Assembly: GCA_041821185.1 (NCBI GenBank)
Contig: JBGUBD010000004.1
Span: forward strand, 372,001 to 436,000
Length of the DNA stretch: 64,000 bases
Direction of reading: 5' to 3'
Source: Phycisphaerales bacterium AB-hyl4
GTDB lineage: Bacteria > Planctomycetota > Phycisphaerae > Phycisphaerales > Phycisphaeraceae
Within the stretch, counting starts at the first letter, position 1; each line of letters starts with the position of its first letter. Below the pieces are notes generated by a model, which had not been told where the DNA came from, ran no database searches, and saw nothing but the letters and a program-made list of their open reading frames with translations. This document shows positions 1-8,642 of the stretch, piece by piece. The translations under genes and the position numbers were made by a program.

Positions 1-926
1 TGGTCGACATGGACCCGGCCAAGTCAGGCCAGACCGCCAGCGAATTGCGCGGCAAGCCCGCCGAGGTCGTGGACCAGAAGCACGAACCCAAAGTCACGAC
101 GGATATCAGCGAAGCGCTGGACGCCAATCCCGACGCGGCGATCATCGCCACAACTTCACATTTTGACGAAGTCGCCCAGCTCGTACGACCGCTGCTGGAG
201 CGCGGCGTTTCGGTTGTCAGTTCATGCGAGCAGATGGCCTGGCCGTGGTATCAGCACGCGGCGCTGGCGGAGGAGATTGACGCGCTGGCGCAGCAGGCGG
301 GGCGCGTTGTGCTCGGCACGGGGGTGAACCCCGGTTTTGCGATGGATGCGCTCGCGGTGATGCTGTCGTCGATGGTGCGTCGCGTGAACAAGGTGCGCTG
401 CGTTCGTCGGGTGAACGCGGCGGTGCGACGTCAGCCGTTGCAGATGAAAATCGGAGCGACGCTTTCGACCACGCGCTTCCGCGAAGCGGTCGCGGCCGGA
501 AAGGTGGGCCACATCGGGCTGGCCGAGTCGGCGGCGATGCTGGCGACCGCGCTCGGCGGCGACGTGCGAGCCGGCGGGATTGAGCAAACCATCGAACCGG
601 TCATCGCCAAAGCACCCACCCCCTCGCTGATCGGACTCATCGGCCCTGGCGAGGTGACCGGCCTGCAACAGATCGCCCGCTGGCAGGACGAACACGACCG
701 CACACGCATCGAGCTCGACCTGACCATGGCCATCGGTCTGGAAGATCCCAAAGACAAAATCGTGCTCGATGGTCCGGTCCAGGTCGTCATGAAAGTCAAT
801 GGCGGCCTGCCAGGCGACTCCGCTACCGTCGCCGCCCTGCTCAACCAGGTTCGGCAGATCCACCGCCTCAAGCCCGGCCTGCGCACCATGCTCGACTGCC
901 CGCCCGCCGGCTGCGGCTTCAAGTAA
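1..926 (+). CDS. DapB-like / 2,4-diaminopentanoate dehydrogenase-like reductase, 5' partial
   Basis: The frame is open to the left edge of the window, and the visible 305 residues lack the N-terminal GxGxxG of a Rossmann fold, so the gene is cut by the window. What remains begins inside the nucleotide-binding domain (PDAAIIATTSHFDEV, then GVSVVSSCEQMAWP). It continues through GTGVNPGFAMDAL, a hallmark of the dihydrodipicolinate reductase-like / 2,4-diaminopentanoate dehydrogenase family, which acts on amino acid-derived imines or amino ketones with NAD(P)H. The C-terminal catalytic-like domain looks complete and ends with TAA. The substrate cannot be told from sequence alone. Confidence 0.75.
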   Translation, partial: VDMDPAKSGQTASELRGKPAEVVDQKHEPKVTTDISEALDANPDAAIIATTSHFDEVAQLVRPLLERGVSVVSSCEQMAWPWYQHAALAEEIDALAQQAGRVVLGTGVNPGFAMDALAVMLSSMVRRVNKVRCVRRVNAAVRRQPLQMKIGATLSTTRFREAVAAGKVGHIGLAESAAMLATALGGDVRAGGIEQTIEPVIAKAPTPSLIGLIGPGEVTGLQQIARWQDEHDRTRIELDLTMAIGLEDPKDKIVLDGPVQVVMKVNGGLPGDSATVAALLNQVRQIHRLKPGLRTMLDCPPAGCGFK

Positions 927-949
927 GCCGGTGGACCAACCCACCCGTC

Positions 950-2125
950 TCAACGCGCGGGCACCGGCGATTCCTCCTCATCCGACGACGACACCCCAGG
1001 TACCTCCGACACCCCCGGCTGCGTCGGCGCTGGCGTCACGCCACCAGCAGGCGAAACGTGCACCAGCACCACGTTCTGCACCAACGTGCCCGCCCGACGA
1101 TTCGCAAACAACGCCCGGCCGAAGTGTGCCGGCAACGCAGGCCCATCCGCCTCCGCCTCTTCTCCTGTGTCCGCTTCTGGCTCCCAGGCCTCGCCGCCCT
1201 CCGCCGCGTCCATCATCACCACCGCCTCGCCACCCTCGCCATCAACCGCCTCTTCTCCCGCCTCTCCCTCACGCGCGCTGTCATCTTCCTCGTCCGGCCA
1301 AGGCCAATACAGCCCCAGCACCAGCACGTCGTCCTGATTCATATCGAACGACACAGCCAGTTCCTCAAACAGCCGACCGTCCATCTCCACTTCCTGCGGA
1401 CCGCGAGGCGATAACGTAAACCGACGCACCTGCTGATGCGGCAACAACGTCACCGTCACCCCCCCCACCGCATTCGGCTCCATGCCGATCAACAGCCGCA
1501 TCCGCCCACGGTCCAGTTCCAATACCTGCTCATCACCGCCTGCCACACCCGACAAATCCATCCGCACCGGCTCGCCGATCGTCGGCGATGTCCGCAACGC
1601 CGACGGGTACGCCCCGCTGATCAATCGCGCATCACGTACGTTCAACACATAAGGCAGCGGCTCGAAAAAACGCTCCGCCTCCGCCATCGACGTCATCCCT
1701 ACCCGCATCCCGTTCGCGTTCCACACCGCACGAGCATGGTCGCCGAGCACCCCCTCGCTCGTCATCGGCCAACACTCGTCCAGATTCGTGTACAGCGGCA
1801 ACTCCACCTGCTGGATCGTCGCCATCGCGCGACGCTCCGGGCCCGGCTCGTCCACCTCCGGCGGCTGCATCGGCGTCACCTGCGAACGCATCTCCCCCAA
1901 CCGCGGCAACGCCTCACCACCAGTCGGCGATGTTGACGTCGTCGCACAACCCATGAAAACAAACGTCATCATCGCAACAAACGCCACACGAACTGCGCGG
2001 CGATTTCGAATTTCGAATTTCGAATTTCGGCCTTGCGTCCCCCCGCGTTGGCGGACCGATACCCCTGGCCGATGGGCTTTCAAATCCGAAATCCGAAATT
2101 CGAAATTCGAAATTCCCAGTCTCAT
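950..2125 (-). CDS. Putative lipoprotein of unknown function
   Basis: A lipobox-like FMGC at about residue 60 of the longest frame follows a hydrophobic stretch (VAFVAMMTFVFMGC), so the product is probably an exported lipoprotein. The mature part has no domain I recognise. It carries a long acidic, low-complexity segment rich in E, G, D and A (about residues 275-320) and a Ser/Pro-rich end. The ATG at 2125 overlaps the argD stop as ATGA, which suggests translational coupling. However, the first 45 or so codons run through a tandem heptamer inverted repeat (2002-2116) and are unlike a normal signal peptide. An alternative GTG at 1987 leaves a short signal without basic residues, so the start is unsettled. 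Confidence 0.6.
   Translation of the reverse strand: MRLGISNFEFRISDLKAHRPGVSVRQRGGTQGRNSKFEIRNRRAVRVAFVAMMTFVFMGCATTSTSPTGGEALPRLGEMRSQVTPMQPPEVDEPGPERRAMATIQQVELPLYTNLDECWPMTSEGVLGDHARAVWNANGMRVGMTSMAEAERFFEPLPYVLNVRDARLISGAYPSALRTSPTIGEPVRMDLSGVAGGDEQVLELDRGRMRLLIGMEPNAVGGVTVTLLPHQQVRRFTLSPRGPQEVEMDGRLFEELAVSFDMNQDDVLVLGLYWPWPDEEDDSAREGEAGEEAVDGEGGEAVVMMDAAEGGEAWEPEADTGEEAEADGPALPAHFGRALFANRRAGTLVQNVVLVHVSPAGGVTPAPTQPGVSEVPGVSSSDEEESPVPAR
2002..2116. repeat. Inverted pair of tandem heptamers, unit GAATTTC
   Basis: The left arm (2002-2030) repeats the 7-bp unit GAATTTC about four times. The right arm (2081-2116) is its reverse complement (unit GAAATTC/GAAATCC). They are separated by about 50 bp of unrelated sequence. 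The array lies within or just before the start of the lipoprotein gene and would be read as SNFEFRIS-type peptide. It belongs to a family of similar but unit-divergent arrays in this window. Confidence 0.85.
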
Positions 2126-3387
2126 CCGCCAAGCACCTCCGCGATGACATCCAGTCCGCGATCCAGTGCATCACGCTCGATCGTCAACGCCGGGGCGATG
2201 CGCAGCACATTCGTCTGCGCCGCGTTGACCAGAACGCCACGTTGCAAGCATTGATTGACCACATCGCGCGACGTCTCAAACCGTGCGCCCTCCGCCGCCG
2301 GGTCGAGTTCGAGGCCGACGAACAGTCCCTTGCCTCGCACCTGCTTGACGGTGGGCAGTGCGTCTGCCAGCTTTTGCAGGCGTGCGATGGCATGCTCGCC
2401 AAGCTGCGTCGCGTGGGCGAGCAGGTTGTCGCGTTCGATGACGTCGAAGATGCGTGCCGCCACCGCCATGGACAGCAGGTTGCCGCCGAGCGTGGTCGCG
2501 TGCGCGACGCCGCCGTGCTTGCGATGGTCGAACAGCTCCGCCGCCTTGTCGGCCATGCAGGTCACGCCCACCGGCAGGCCTCCGCCGACGCCCTTGGCCA
2601 GCGTCATCACGTCCGGCTTGACGTCCCAGTGCTGATGCCCGAACCACTTGCCCGTCCGCCCGCAGCCGGTCCATACTTCGTCGGCGATAAGCAGGAGTTC
2701 GTGCTTGTCGCACAGTTTTCGCAGGCCGGGCCAGTAGCCCGCGTCGGGCAGGTTGACGCCGCCTTCGCCCTGGATCGGTTCGAGCATGATCGCGACCGTG
2801 TGGTCGTCGATCGCCTGTTCGATCGCGTTGAGATCGTTGTACGGCACGTGTGTGAAGCCGGGCACGTTGGGCTCGAAGCCTTTGTACACGCGCTCCTGCG
2901 CCGTAGCCGCCATTGCCCCGAACGTTCGGCCGTGGAAACTGCGATGCGCGGTAATCACCTTGAACCGCGCCCCACTCTTGCCCGGGTTCGCGCCGCCATA
3001 AAGCCTGGCGACCTTGATCGCCGCCTCGTTGGCGTCAGCGCCGCTGTGGCAGAAGAACGACCGTCCACCGAAGCCATGCTTCGCGATCCGCTCGGCCAGC
3101 AGGGTCTGCGGCTCGGTGTGAAACAGGTTGCCCACAAACCACAACTGCTTCGCCTGCTGCGTCACCGCCTCGACCAGGTCGGGGTGGCAGTGTCCGAGCA
3201 GCGGCCCGCCGAAGCCTGCGAAGAGGTCGAGGTATTGCTTGCCGTCCGCGTCGTAGAGCGTCGTCCCCTCACCGCGCACCATGGCGATCGGCCAGCGGCC
3301 GTAGTTGATCGACATGTACTGATCGTGCCGATCGATGATCGCTTGCGTGACGGGCGTGCTGTCAGTGGGGGAAGCGGTGCGGTTCAT
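2122..3387 (-). CDS. argD: Acetylornithine aminotransferase (class III PLP aminotransferase)
   Basis: This 421-residue protein has the full class III PLP aminotransferase signature. It has CHSGADANEAAIKVAR for the phosphate/substrate region, HRSFHGRTFG, and the cofactor-binding stretch LIADEVWTGCGRTGKWF. The Schiff-base lysine is in TLAKGVGGGLPVG. Length and motifs match ArgD/RocD enzymes; ArgD converts N-acetylglutamate semialdehyde to N-acetylornithine in arginine synthesis. Related activities (ornithine, succinylornithine or 4-aminobutyrate transamination) cannot be excluded. The ATG at 3387 starts MNRTASP; an upstream open stretch of 50 codons crosses the HU terminator region and is not coding. 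The stop overlaps the downstream lipoprotein start. Confidence 0.85.
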   Translation of the reverse strand: MNRTASPTDSTPVTQAIIDRHDQYMSINYGRWPIAMVRGEGTTLYDADGKQYLDLFAGFGGPLLGHCHPDLVEAVTQQAKQLWFVGNLFHTEPQTLLAERIAKHGFGGRSFFCHSGADANEAAIKVARLYGGANPGKSGARFKVITAHRSFHGRTFGAMAATAQERVYKGFEPNVPGFTHVPYNDLNAIEQAIDDHTVAIMLEPIQGEGGVNLPDAGYWPGLRKLCDKHELLLIADEVWTGCGRTGKWFGHQHWDVKPDVMTLAKGVGGGLPVGVTCMADKAAELFDHRKHGGVAHATTLGGNLLSMAVAARIFDVIERDNLLAHATQLGEHAIARLQKLADALPTVKQVRGKGLFVGLELDPAAEGARFETSRDVVNQCLQRGVLVNAAQTNVLRIAPALTIERDALDRGLDVIAEVLGG

Positions 3388-3695
3388 GGTGGTACTCGGT
3401 TCGTGGACACTCGTTGCCAACCGGGAATTGTAACAATCCGCCGTGCAACACGCGGCCGACCTGCTGCCCGCGCATAGAAAAACCCCTGGCTTCGGAGCTG
3501 GCCAGGGGCTTTCGCCTTCGTTCGGAATATCAATCAATCGTATGCGTCTTGGCTGAGGTGGGCCCCCGCTTACGGACGCGGCGAGCCGGATCCATCCGGC
3601 TCACAAAATTCCCCCGACCCCCGGTTCCCCCGGCCTCCCGGATTACCTCCGGATTGCCGGCTTCCCGGTCGATCCGTCGGCCGTTGCAGGCCGAC
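3388..3695. other. Intergenic region between argD and HU-like gene
   Basis: It contains the minus-strand terminator at 3477-3508 and the upstream region of argD. The remainder (about 3510-3695) is C-rich 3' untranslated sequence of the HU-like gene. No further gene was seen. Confidence 0.6.
3477..3508 (-). terminator. Rho-independent terminator of HU-like gene
   Basis: The perfect 8-bp stem CCCCTGGC/GCCAGGGG with a 10-nt loop is followed on the minus strand by TTTTTC. It lies about 190 bp past the HU-like stop and just upstream of argD, so it separates the two units. Confidence 0.75.
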
Positions 3696-4022
3696 TCAGA
3701 TCATTTCCTTGAGGTTCTTCAACGGACGAACCTTCACGACCTTGCGGGCCGGCTTCGCCTTGAACATCATCGGCTCGCCGGTCGCGGGGTTACGGCCTTC
3801 GCGGGCCTTCGTCGCCGGCTTCTTGTTGACCACGATCTTCATCAGACCGGGCACGGTGAACGCCTGCGGACCACGCGGCTTGAGGTTCTTCGCGATCAGC
3901 GCTTCGAGTTCGTCGAACACCGACGCCACATCCTTCTTCGCCAGGCCGGTCTTCTCGGCAAGCTCGGCGTGAATCTGGCTCTTGGTCGGCGGCTTGGCGG
4001 TCTTGGTTGCAGTCTTTGCCAT
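3696..4022 (-). CDS. HU/IHF-family nucleoid DNA-binding protein
   Basis: This 108-residue protein ends in the conserved DNA-binding arm of HU/IHF proteins (KPATKAREGRNPATGEP, then KVRPLKNLKEMI). The family binds and bends DNA without strict sequence specificity. The N-terminal 14 residues (MAKTATKTAKPPTK) are a short basic, Ala/Thr-rich extension absent from E. coli HU; similar tails occur on planctomycete HU-like proteins. A strong Shine-Dalgarno sequence (TTTAGGAGA) precedes the ATG. Its own terminator lies downstream, so it is probably monocistronic and highly expressed. Confidence 0.9.
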   Translation of the reverse strand: MAKTATKTAKPPTKSQIHAELAEKTGLAKKDVASVFDELEALIAKNLKPRGPQAFTVPGLMKIVVNKKPATKAREGRNPATGEPMMFKAKPARKVVKVRPLKNLKEMI

Positions 4023-4349
4023 GGTGCGATTCTCCTAAAGGTTTCGGACTCCGAACGAAGGCTTCATACAGTTTGCGACCCGATTTTCACCGGCCACAAA
4101 CGATGCCTGTGCATCGTCTATCGCAATTCTGGCGGTATTTACTGTAATTTTCAACTACGACCCCATTTTTACCCCAATATTTATGCGGTTTTCCACACCC
4201 CCGCGCGCATAGAGAGCCGGTTCAAACCTCGCATCACGCTGGTGGACAGGAGGGGAAAGCATGGCCCCGGGAGCGCGTGGGGCAGCTTGAAGCCGCGGGA
4301 ACCCGCGGATCGACAACCTCGACAAACGTTGATTGGAAGGCCGCAAGCC
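4023..4349. other. Upstream region of the HU-like gene
   Basis: This 327-bp region is A+T-richer than its surroundings near 4120-4200 and presumably holds the HU promoter. I see no unambiguous -35/-10 pair and no additional gene. Confidence 0.4.
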
Positions 4350-6074
4350 TCAATCGCGATGGTGAGCCTTCGTACCCGCCATCGCTTCGTGGGCGTTGAG
4401 CGTGTGCTCCTTGATGCGACGATAGTTCGTCAGCAGCGTCGTGTACGTCATGCTCAGCCGAGCGTCGATCTGCGAGTCGGTCATGAGTTGCAGATATCGC
4501 TCGCGCGAGTCTTTCACCTGCCGGGTGATGTCGGAACTGATCGTCTCCGCTTCGCGATGGGAGAAGACCTTGCGGTGGTCGTACGCGTCGGTCACCTTGC
4601 CGAGGAAGGTGGCCACCTCGTCGTGCAGGTCGCGCAGCTCGCGCAAGTGAGCCGCGGAAAGCTCCAGCTTCAACTCACGCAGCTTCAGGAAACACTTAAG
4701 CACGCTGGCAAGCGCGTCGCTGATCGACTCGTATTCGTGGGCCATCCGCAGCTGCACACGGCCTTCCTCCGCGACGCTGTGCGGCAGGTTCGCGTCCAGC
4801 ACGTCGGTCACAAACGCCACAATCTCCGTTTCGATGTTGTCCAGCACCTCTTCACGATGCATCGTCTTCTGCACCATCTGCTCGTCCATCGGCCCGTTGA
4901 AGGCGAGCTGGCGAATCCAGTCCATCATCTTCACCGTGCCCCGGCCCATCTGCACGACCTCGCCACGGCTTTGCTCCAACGCCAGGCCCGGCGCGTCCAC
5001 CGTCTTGGCGTCCAGATGCTTCAGGTGCGCCACTTCCTTCGCCCGAGGCTCGGGGACGACGCGCTCCAACAGCCGGGCAAAGCTGCGGACAAACGGCAGA
5101 AACAGCAGCGTGTTCGTAATGTTGAAGCTGGTGTGCATCACCGCGATCGCGGCCGTGATCACCAGGCCGTACTGCGCCGGGTTCTCAAAGTCGGCGATGT
5201 CCATGGTCATCGGGTCCACCCCGTGCACCCATTCGACCGCCCCGGCCACACCGAGTACGAAGAACGGGAACGCCAGCAGCATCCAGCTCACGCCAATGAC
5301 GTTGAACAATACGTGTGCATACGCCGCCCGCTTCGCGTTGCGGTTCGCACCCAGTGTGGCGATCAGCACGGTGATCGTCGTGCCGATGTTCTCACCGAGA
5401 ATAAACGCCGCGGCGATCGGAAACGGCACGAGCCCCGTCGCGGCGGCGGCAATCAGAATCGCAAGCGCCGCACTGGAGCTTTGCACGATGAACGTCAGCA
5501 GGCAGCCCAGCGCGATGCAAAGCAGGATGCCGGCGTAGTTGTCCACCGCCAGCCGTTGGATCAGCTCTCGCACCTGCTCCATCTCGCGCAGCGGCTCGAC
5601 GCCTTCTTTCATCAACTCCAGGCCGAAGAAGATCATGCCCAGGCCCATGATGGCCATGGCGATAAATCGGAGGCGATCGCGTTTGCAGAAGATATAGACC
5701 AGCGCCGCCACGCCGAGGATCGGCAGCCCGTAGCGTCCGATCTGGAGGATGAGCACCCAGCCGGTGATGGTCGTGCCGATGTTCGCGCCCATGATGAAGC
5801 CCACCGCCTGGTGCAGCTTCATCAGGCCGGCGTTGACCAGGCCGACCATGATCACCGTGGAAATCGTCGACGACTGGACCAGCAGCGTCACCGTCGTGCC
5901 CGTGCCGGTGGCCAGCAGACGATTCTCCGTGACCATCGAAATCATGCGGCGAAGCGAGTTGCCCGCCACGGCCTGCATGCCCTCAGACATGTACTTCATG
6001 CCAAGCATGAAGATGCCGAGCCCGCCCACCACGGCCATGGCCATGGTCAATACCTGTCCGAAGGTGTGGTTCAT
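4350..6074 (-). CDS. Na+/phosphate cotransporter with PhoU-like C-terminal domain
   Basis: The N-terminal half carries the two inverted NptA/NaPi-II repeats: LLVQSSTIST with GANIGTTITG, and FIVQSSSAALA with GENIGTTITV, each among hydrophobic helices. These QSS motifs form the Na+/Pi site in the SLC34-like family. From about residue 345 the protein is helical and charged and resembles PhoU, as in many bacterial Na/Pi cotransporters. It should import phosphate across the inner membrane. The ATG at 6074 (MNHTFGQ) is preferred to a TTG six codons upstream, although its ribosome site is weak. HU lies downstream on the same strand but is spaced by over 300 bp. Confidence 0.85.
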   Translation of the reverse strand: MNHTFGQVLTMAMAVVGGLGIFMLGMKYMSEGMQAVAGNSLRRMISMVTENRLLATGTGTTVTLLVQSSTISTVIMVGLVNAGLMKLHQAVGFIMGANIGTTITGWVLILQIGRYGLPILGVAALVYIFCKRDRLRFIAMAIMGLGMIFFGLELMKEGVEPLREMEQVRELIQRLAVDNYAGILLCIALGCLLTFIVQSSSAALAILIAAAATGLVPFPIAAAFILGENIGTTITVLIATLGANRNAKRAAYAHVLFNVIGVSWMLLAFPFFVLGVAGAVEWVHGVDPMTMDIADFENPAQYGLVITAAIAVMHTSFNITNTLLFLPFVRSFARLLERVVPEPRAKEVAHLKHLDAKTVDAPGLALEQSRGEVVQMGRGTVKMMDWIRQLAFNGPMDEQMVQKTMHREEVLDNIETEIVAFVTDVLDANLPHSVAEEGRVQLRMAHEYESISDALASVLKCFLKLRELKLELSAAHLRELRDLHDEVATFLGKVTDAYDHRKVFSHREAETISSDITRQVKDSRERYLQLMTDSQIDARLSMTYTTLLTNYRRIKEHTLNAHEAMAGTKAHHRD

Positions 6075-6243
6075 CGGATCGTCTTCAAGCAACTTTCAGA
6101 ACGGATTAGAGACCGCGACCCCGCCTCCCCCAAGCTCGGCCTTCCAAAACGGAATGGCGGGATTCTAACAATCCTAACAGATGTTCGCCCAAGCCCCACG
6201 CCAGCGCACCTCATCGCTCAGTACGCCAAGACGCAGACCATAG

Positions 6244-6261
6244 GGCAGGGCTTGCCCTGCC
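6244..6261. repeat. Short palindrome GGCAGGGC-TT-GCCCTGCC
   Basis: A perfect 8-bp inverted repeat with a 2-nt loop, followed 20 bp later by a third half site. It looks like a REP-type element rather than a terminator, since no T-run follows. Confidence 0.5.
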
Positions 6262-6361
6262 GCAGCATGGACGACAACCATGGCAGGGCAACATGGGGAC
6301 AGCCGTACGCAATTCAGATGCGATGGGCCTGTCTCGATCAGCCACAGGCTCGGCCGAACAC

Positions 6362-6367
6362 TACAAT
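6362..6367 (+). promoter_or_regulatory. -10 element of a probable leaderless promoter
   Basis: TACAAT ends 8 bp before the ATG at 6376, so a transcript starting at the usual distance would begin at or next to the start codon. The -35 region (CAGCCA) is poor. Confidence 0.4.
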
Positions 6368-6375
6368 AGGGGGCT

Positions 6376-6819
6376 ATGAGCAAGCAGGAATGGTACGCCG
6401 ACGGATTGAGCTTTGAATGCACGCAATGCGGCAACTGCTGCACCGGGCCGGAGGGCTACGTCTGGTTCACCGCTGAGGAAGGCCGGGCCATCGCCGAGCA
6501 TCTGAAACTGTCGGTCGACGAATTCCGCCGCCGCTTCGCCCGGCGCGAATATGGCAAGTGGACGCTGGAGGAAGTGCCCCGCCAGGGCCGGTTCGACTGC
6601 GTCTTCCTCCGTCGTGACGCCGAAGGCAAGGCCCTGTGCACCATCTACCCCGTCCGCCCGGTGCAATGCCGGACCTGGCCGTTCTGGCCCAGCAACCTTC
6701 AATCGCCCACTGCCTGGCGACAGTCGGCCAGCGGCTGCCCCGGCATGAAAAACGGCGGCACGTTCTACCCCATCGAAAAAATCCGCGTCATCCTCAACAG
6801 CAACAACGACGACGTGTAA
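6376..6819 (+). CDS. YkgJ-family cysteine-cluster protein
   Basis: This 147-residue soluble protein has the CxxCGNCC motif near residue 16, a cysteine in FDCVFL, CTIYPVRPVQCRTWPFW, and a late Cys in SGCPG. That spacing defines the YkgJ/UPF0153 Zn/Fe-binding cysteine cluster family. The cysteines probably hold a metal or iron-sulfur centre; the biochemical role is not established. It lacks a signal peptide. It stands alone, followed by the convergent exopolysaccharide genes. Confidence 0.85.
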   Translation: MSKQEWYADGLSFECTQCGNCCTGPEGYVWFTAEEGRAIAEHLKLSVDEFRRRFARREYGKWTLEEVPRQGRFDCVFLRRDAEGKALCTIYPVRPVQCRTWPFWPSNLQSPTAWRQSASGCPGMKNGGTFYPIEKIRVILNSNNDDV

Positions 6820-6905
6820 TACGGCTTCACCTCGACGGTTCAAGCAGGTGAAGACGCAAATTGAAGGCCACTCACAACGCCGCCCCTGACTGCCCCGGCC
6901 GGCGA

Positions 6906-8396
6906 TCAATACGCGCCGCGGCAGCCCAGCACCGTGCGGATGGTGCGCAGCAGGACGTAAAAGTCCAGCCAGACCGACCAGTTGCGGACGTAGTACGCGT
7001 CGATGTAAACGCGTTGGCGAAAGTCGACATCGCTTCGGCCGGACACTTGCCACAAGCCCGTGAGCCCCGGCCGAACGCGCTTGTACAGCGGGTAAAACTG
7101 CTCGTACCGCAGCGTTTCCTCGCGGATGATCGGCCGCGGCCCGACAAGGCTCATCTCACCCTTGACCACGTTCCACAGTTGCGGCAACTCATCAAGGCTG
7201 GTCTTTCGCAGGATCGCGCCAACGCGCGTCACGCGCGGGTCGTCCTTGATCTTGCGAAGTGAGCGCCACTGCTCGCGCGTCTTCGGATCGTCGCCCAACG
7301 CCTCGGCGAGCTTCTCGTCGGCATCAACAACCATCGACCGGAATTTCCACGCCATGAACGGCCGACCGCCCCGGCCGACCCGCTCCTGGCTGAACAACGC
7401 CGGCCCCGGCGAGTCGCGGCGAATCAGCCAGGCAATGACCACCACCATCGGCAACACCACCGGCAGCGAAATCAGCACCAGCATCAGATCCAGCAGCCGT
7501 TTGATCGTCTGCCGACCCGAATCGAGCAGGCGATGACGCACTTCCAGCGCGAGCGTGCCGCCGAAGTCCATGCTGCTGACGCCCAGGCTCGCGAGCCCCG
7601 TCAATTGCGGGACGAAAATCAGGTGTCGAAACGATCGGCTGAGCTTCTGCAACAACCGCTCGAACGCTTGCGATTCCGTGTCCGACGTGGTGAGGATCGC
7701 ATGGGTCACCCCTTCGCGGCGCGCGAGGCGGGGCGCTCTGCCGAGCCCGCCGATCACGGGCACGCCATGCACGTGGCCCTTCTGTTCGCGCTCGCGCGAG
7801 ATCACCGCGATCGGCTTCAGACCGATCTCCGGATGCGACAGCAGCATCTCCACCGTCCGCCGACCCATCGCCGTGTTGCCCACCACCACGACCGACGTGC
7901 CCCACCACCGCTGGCGAGCGAGGCAGGCGCGAAGCGCCACCCGCCCCACCGGGACGAGCACGAGCGTGAGCACCCAGCTCACGAGCACGACCGCTCGCGA
8001 GAAGGCCTCCGCGTCTTTGATTAAAAACGTACCCGCGACCAGCGACAGGTAGACCAGCGTTGTGATCACGCTCACCCGGCGGAGCTCTTCCACCGGCACG
8101 AGCGGAATCGACGGGTACAGCCGACCCACCGCGTAGGCGAGCACGAACACGCCAAGCACCGGCCAGAAGCTGGCATAAAACGAAAGCTCGTACGCCCCGC
8201 CAAGCCACCAGCGCCCCAGCACCGCCGTCGACCACGCCAGCGTCACCAGCAGCAGGTCGGACAGCACAAGCACGCCGATCGTCAGCCACGGCCGAGTACT
8301 CGCAGTAATCGCCCCGCGGCGGGTCGGGTGGACCACGCGCAATGACGCAGGCCGACCTACATCAATCAGTTCCGGTTGAAGCCACGTCGCTCTCAT
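6906..8396 (-). CDS. WbaP-type undecaprenyl-phosphate sugar phosphotransferase
   Basis: The 496-residue protein has four or five N-terminal membrane helices (residues about 35-180), then a CoA-binding-like fold (ILTTSDTESQAFERLLQ). Next come a transmembrane/re-entrant helix (LLDLMLVLISLPVVLPM) and a C-terminal bacterial sugar transferase domain with SLDELPQLWNVVKGEMSLVG, GPRPI and RVRPGLTGLWQVSGRS. This is the architecture of WbaP, which loads a hexose-1-phosphate on undecaprenyl phosphate and so starts repeat-unit assembly at the inner membrane. The sugar (galactose or glucose) is not decided by sequence. It is the last gene of the minus-strand half of the exopolysaccharide locus. Confidence 0.88.
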   Translation of the reverse strand: MRATWLQPELIDVGRPASLRVVHPTRRGAITASTRPWLTIGVLVLSDLLLVTLAWSTAVLGRWWLGGAYELSFYASFWPVLGVFVLAYAVGRLYPSIPLVPVEELRRVSVITTLVYLSLVAGTFLIKDAEAFSRAVVLVSWVLTLVLVPVGRVALRACLARQRWWGTSVVVVGNTAMGRRTVEMLLSHPEIGLKPIAVISREREQKGHVHGVPVIGGLGRAPRLARREGVTHAILTTSDTESQAFERLLQKLSRSFRHLIFVPQLTGLASLGVSSMDFGGTLALEVRHRLLDSGRQTIKRLLDLMLVLISLPVVLPMVVVIAWLIRRDSPGPALFSQERVGRGGRPFMAWKFRSMVVDADEKLAEALGDDPKTREQWRSLRKIKDDPRVTRVGAILRKTSLDELPQLWNVVKGEMSLVGPRPIIREETLRYEQFYPLYKRVRPGLTGLWQVSGRSDVDFRQRVYIDAYYVRNWSVWLDFYVLLRTIRTVLGCRGAY

Positions 8397-8451
8397 GCGT
8401 TTTCCAACCCGGAGGTGGTTGTCCTGCTTGCGAACAAGTTGAATCCCTCAT

Positions 8452-8472
8452 TGGCCGACCTTTGGTCGGCCA
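8452..8472. repeat. Perfect hairpin in the leader of the sugar transferase gene
   Basis: TGGCCGACC-TTT-GGTCGGCCA is a 9-bp perfect stem in the 246-bp gap between the glycosyltransferase gene and the WbaP-like gene, about 60 nt upstream of the latter's start. No T-run follows, so it may be an mRNA leader structure rather than a terminator. Confidence 0.5.
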
Positions 8473-8642
8473 TGGAATATACCGCCCCCGAGCCCGCCCC
8501 CGGTTCATCGGCCGCCGGCGCACAATCATGCCGGGCGCGTACGCCCCCCGATTGCCGATGAATTCCCCCTTCTGGTCCCTCCGCAGCCGTTTGCACTGTA
8601 TCAAGCGCCTCGGGCGCAAGCCAGCCACGGTTGACTACATTT

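Larger units (their letters stand above)
6075..6375. other. Divergent intergenic region with small palindromes
   Basis: This 301-bp spacer lies between the Na/Pi gene and the YkgJ-like gene. It includes the palindrome at 6244-6261, an echo of its half site near 6281-6289 (GCAGGGCA), and the -10-like TACAAT at 6362. No gene was seen. Confidence 0.5.

Noticed and set aside
3414..6416. A 1000-codon open frame on the plus strand
   Set aside because: It is antisense to HU and the Na/Pi cotransporter, is full of Arg/His/Gln typical of a high-GC shadow frame, and has no domain.
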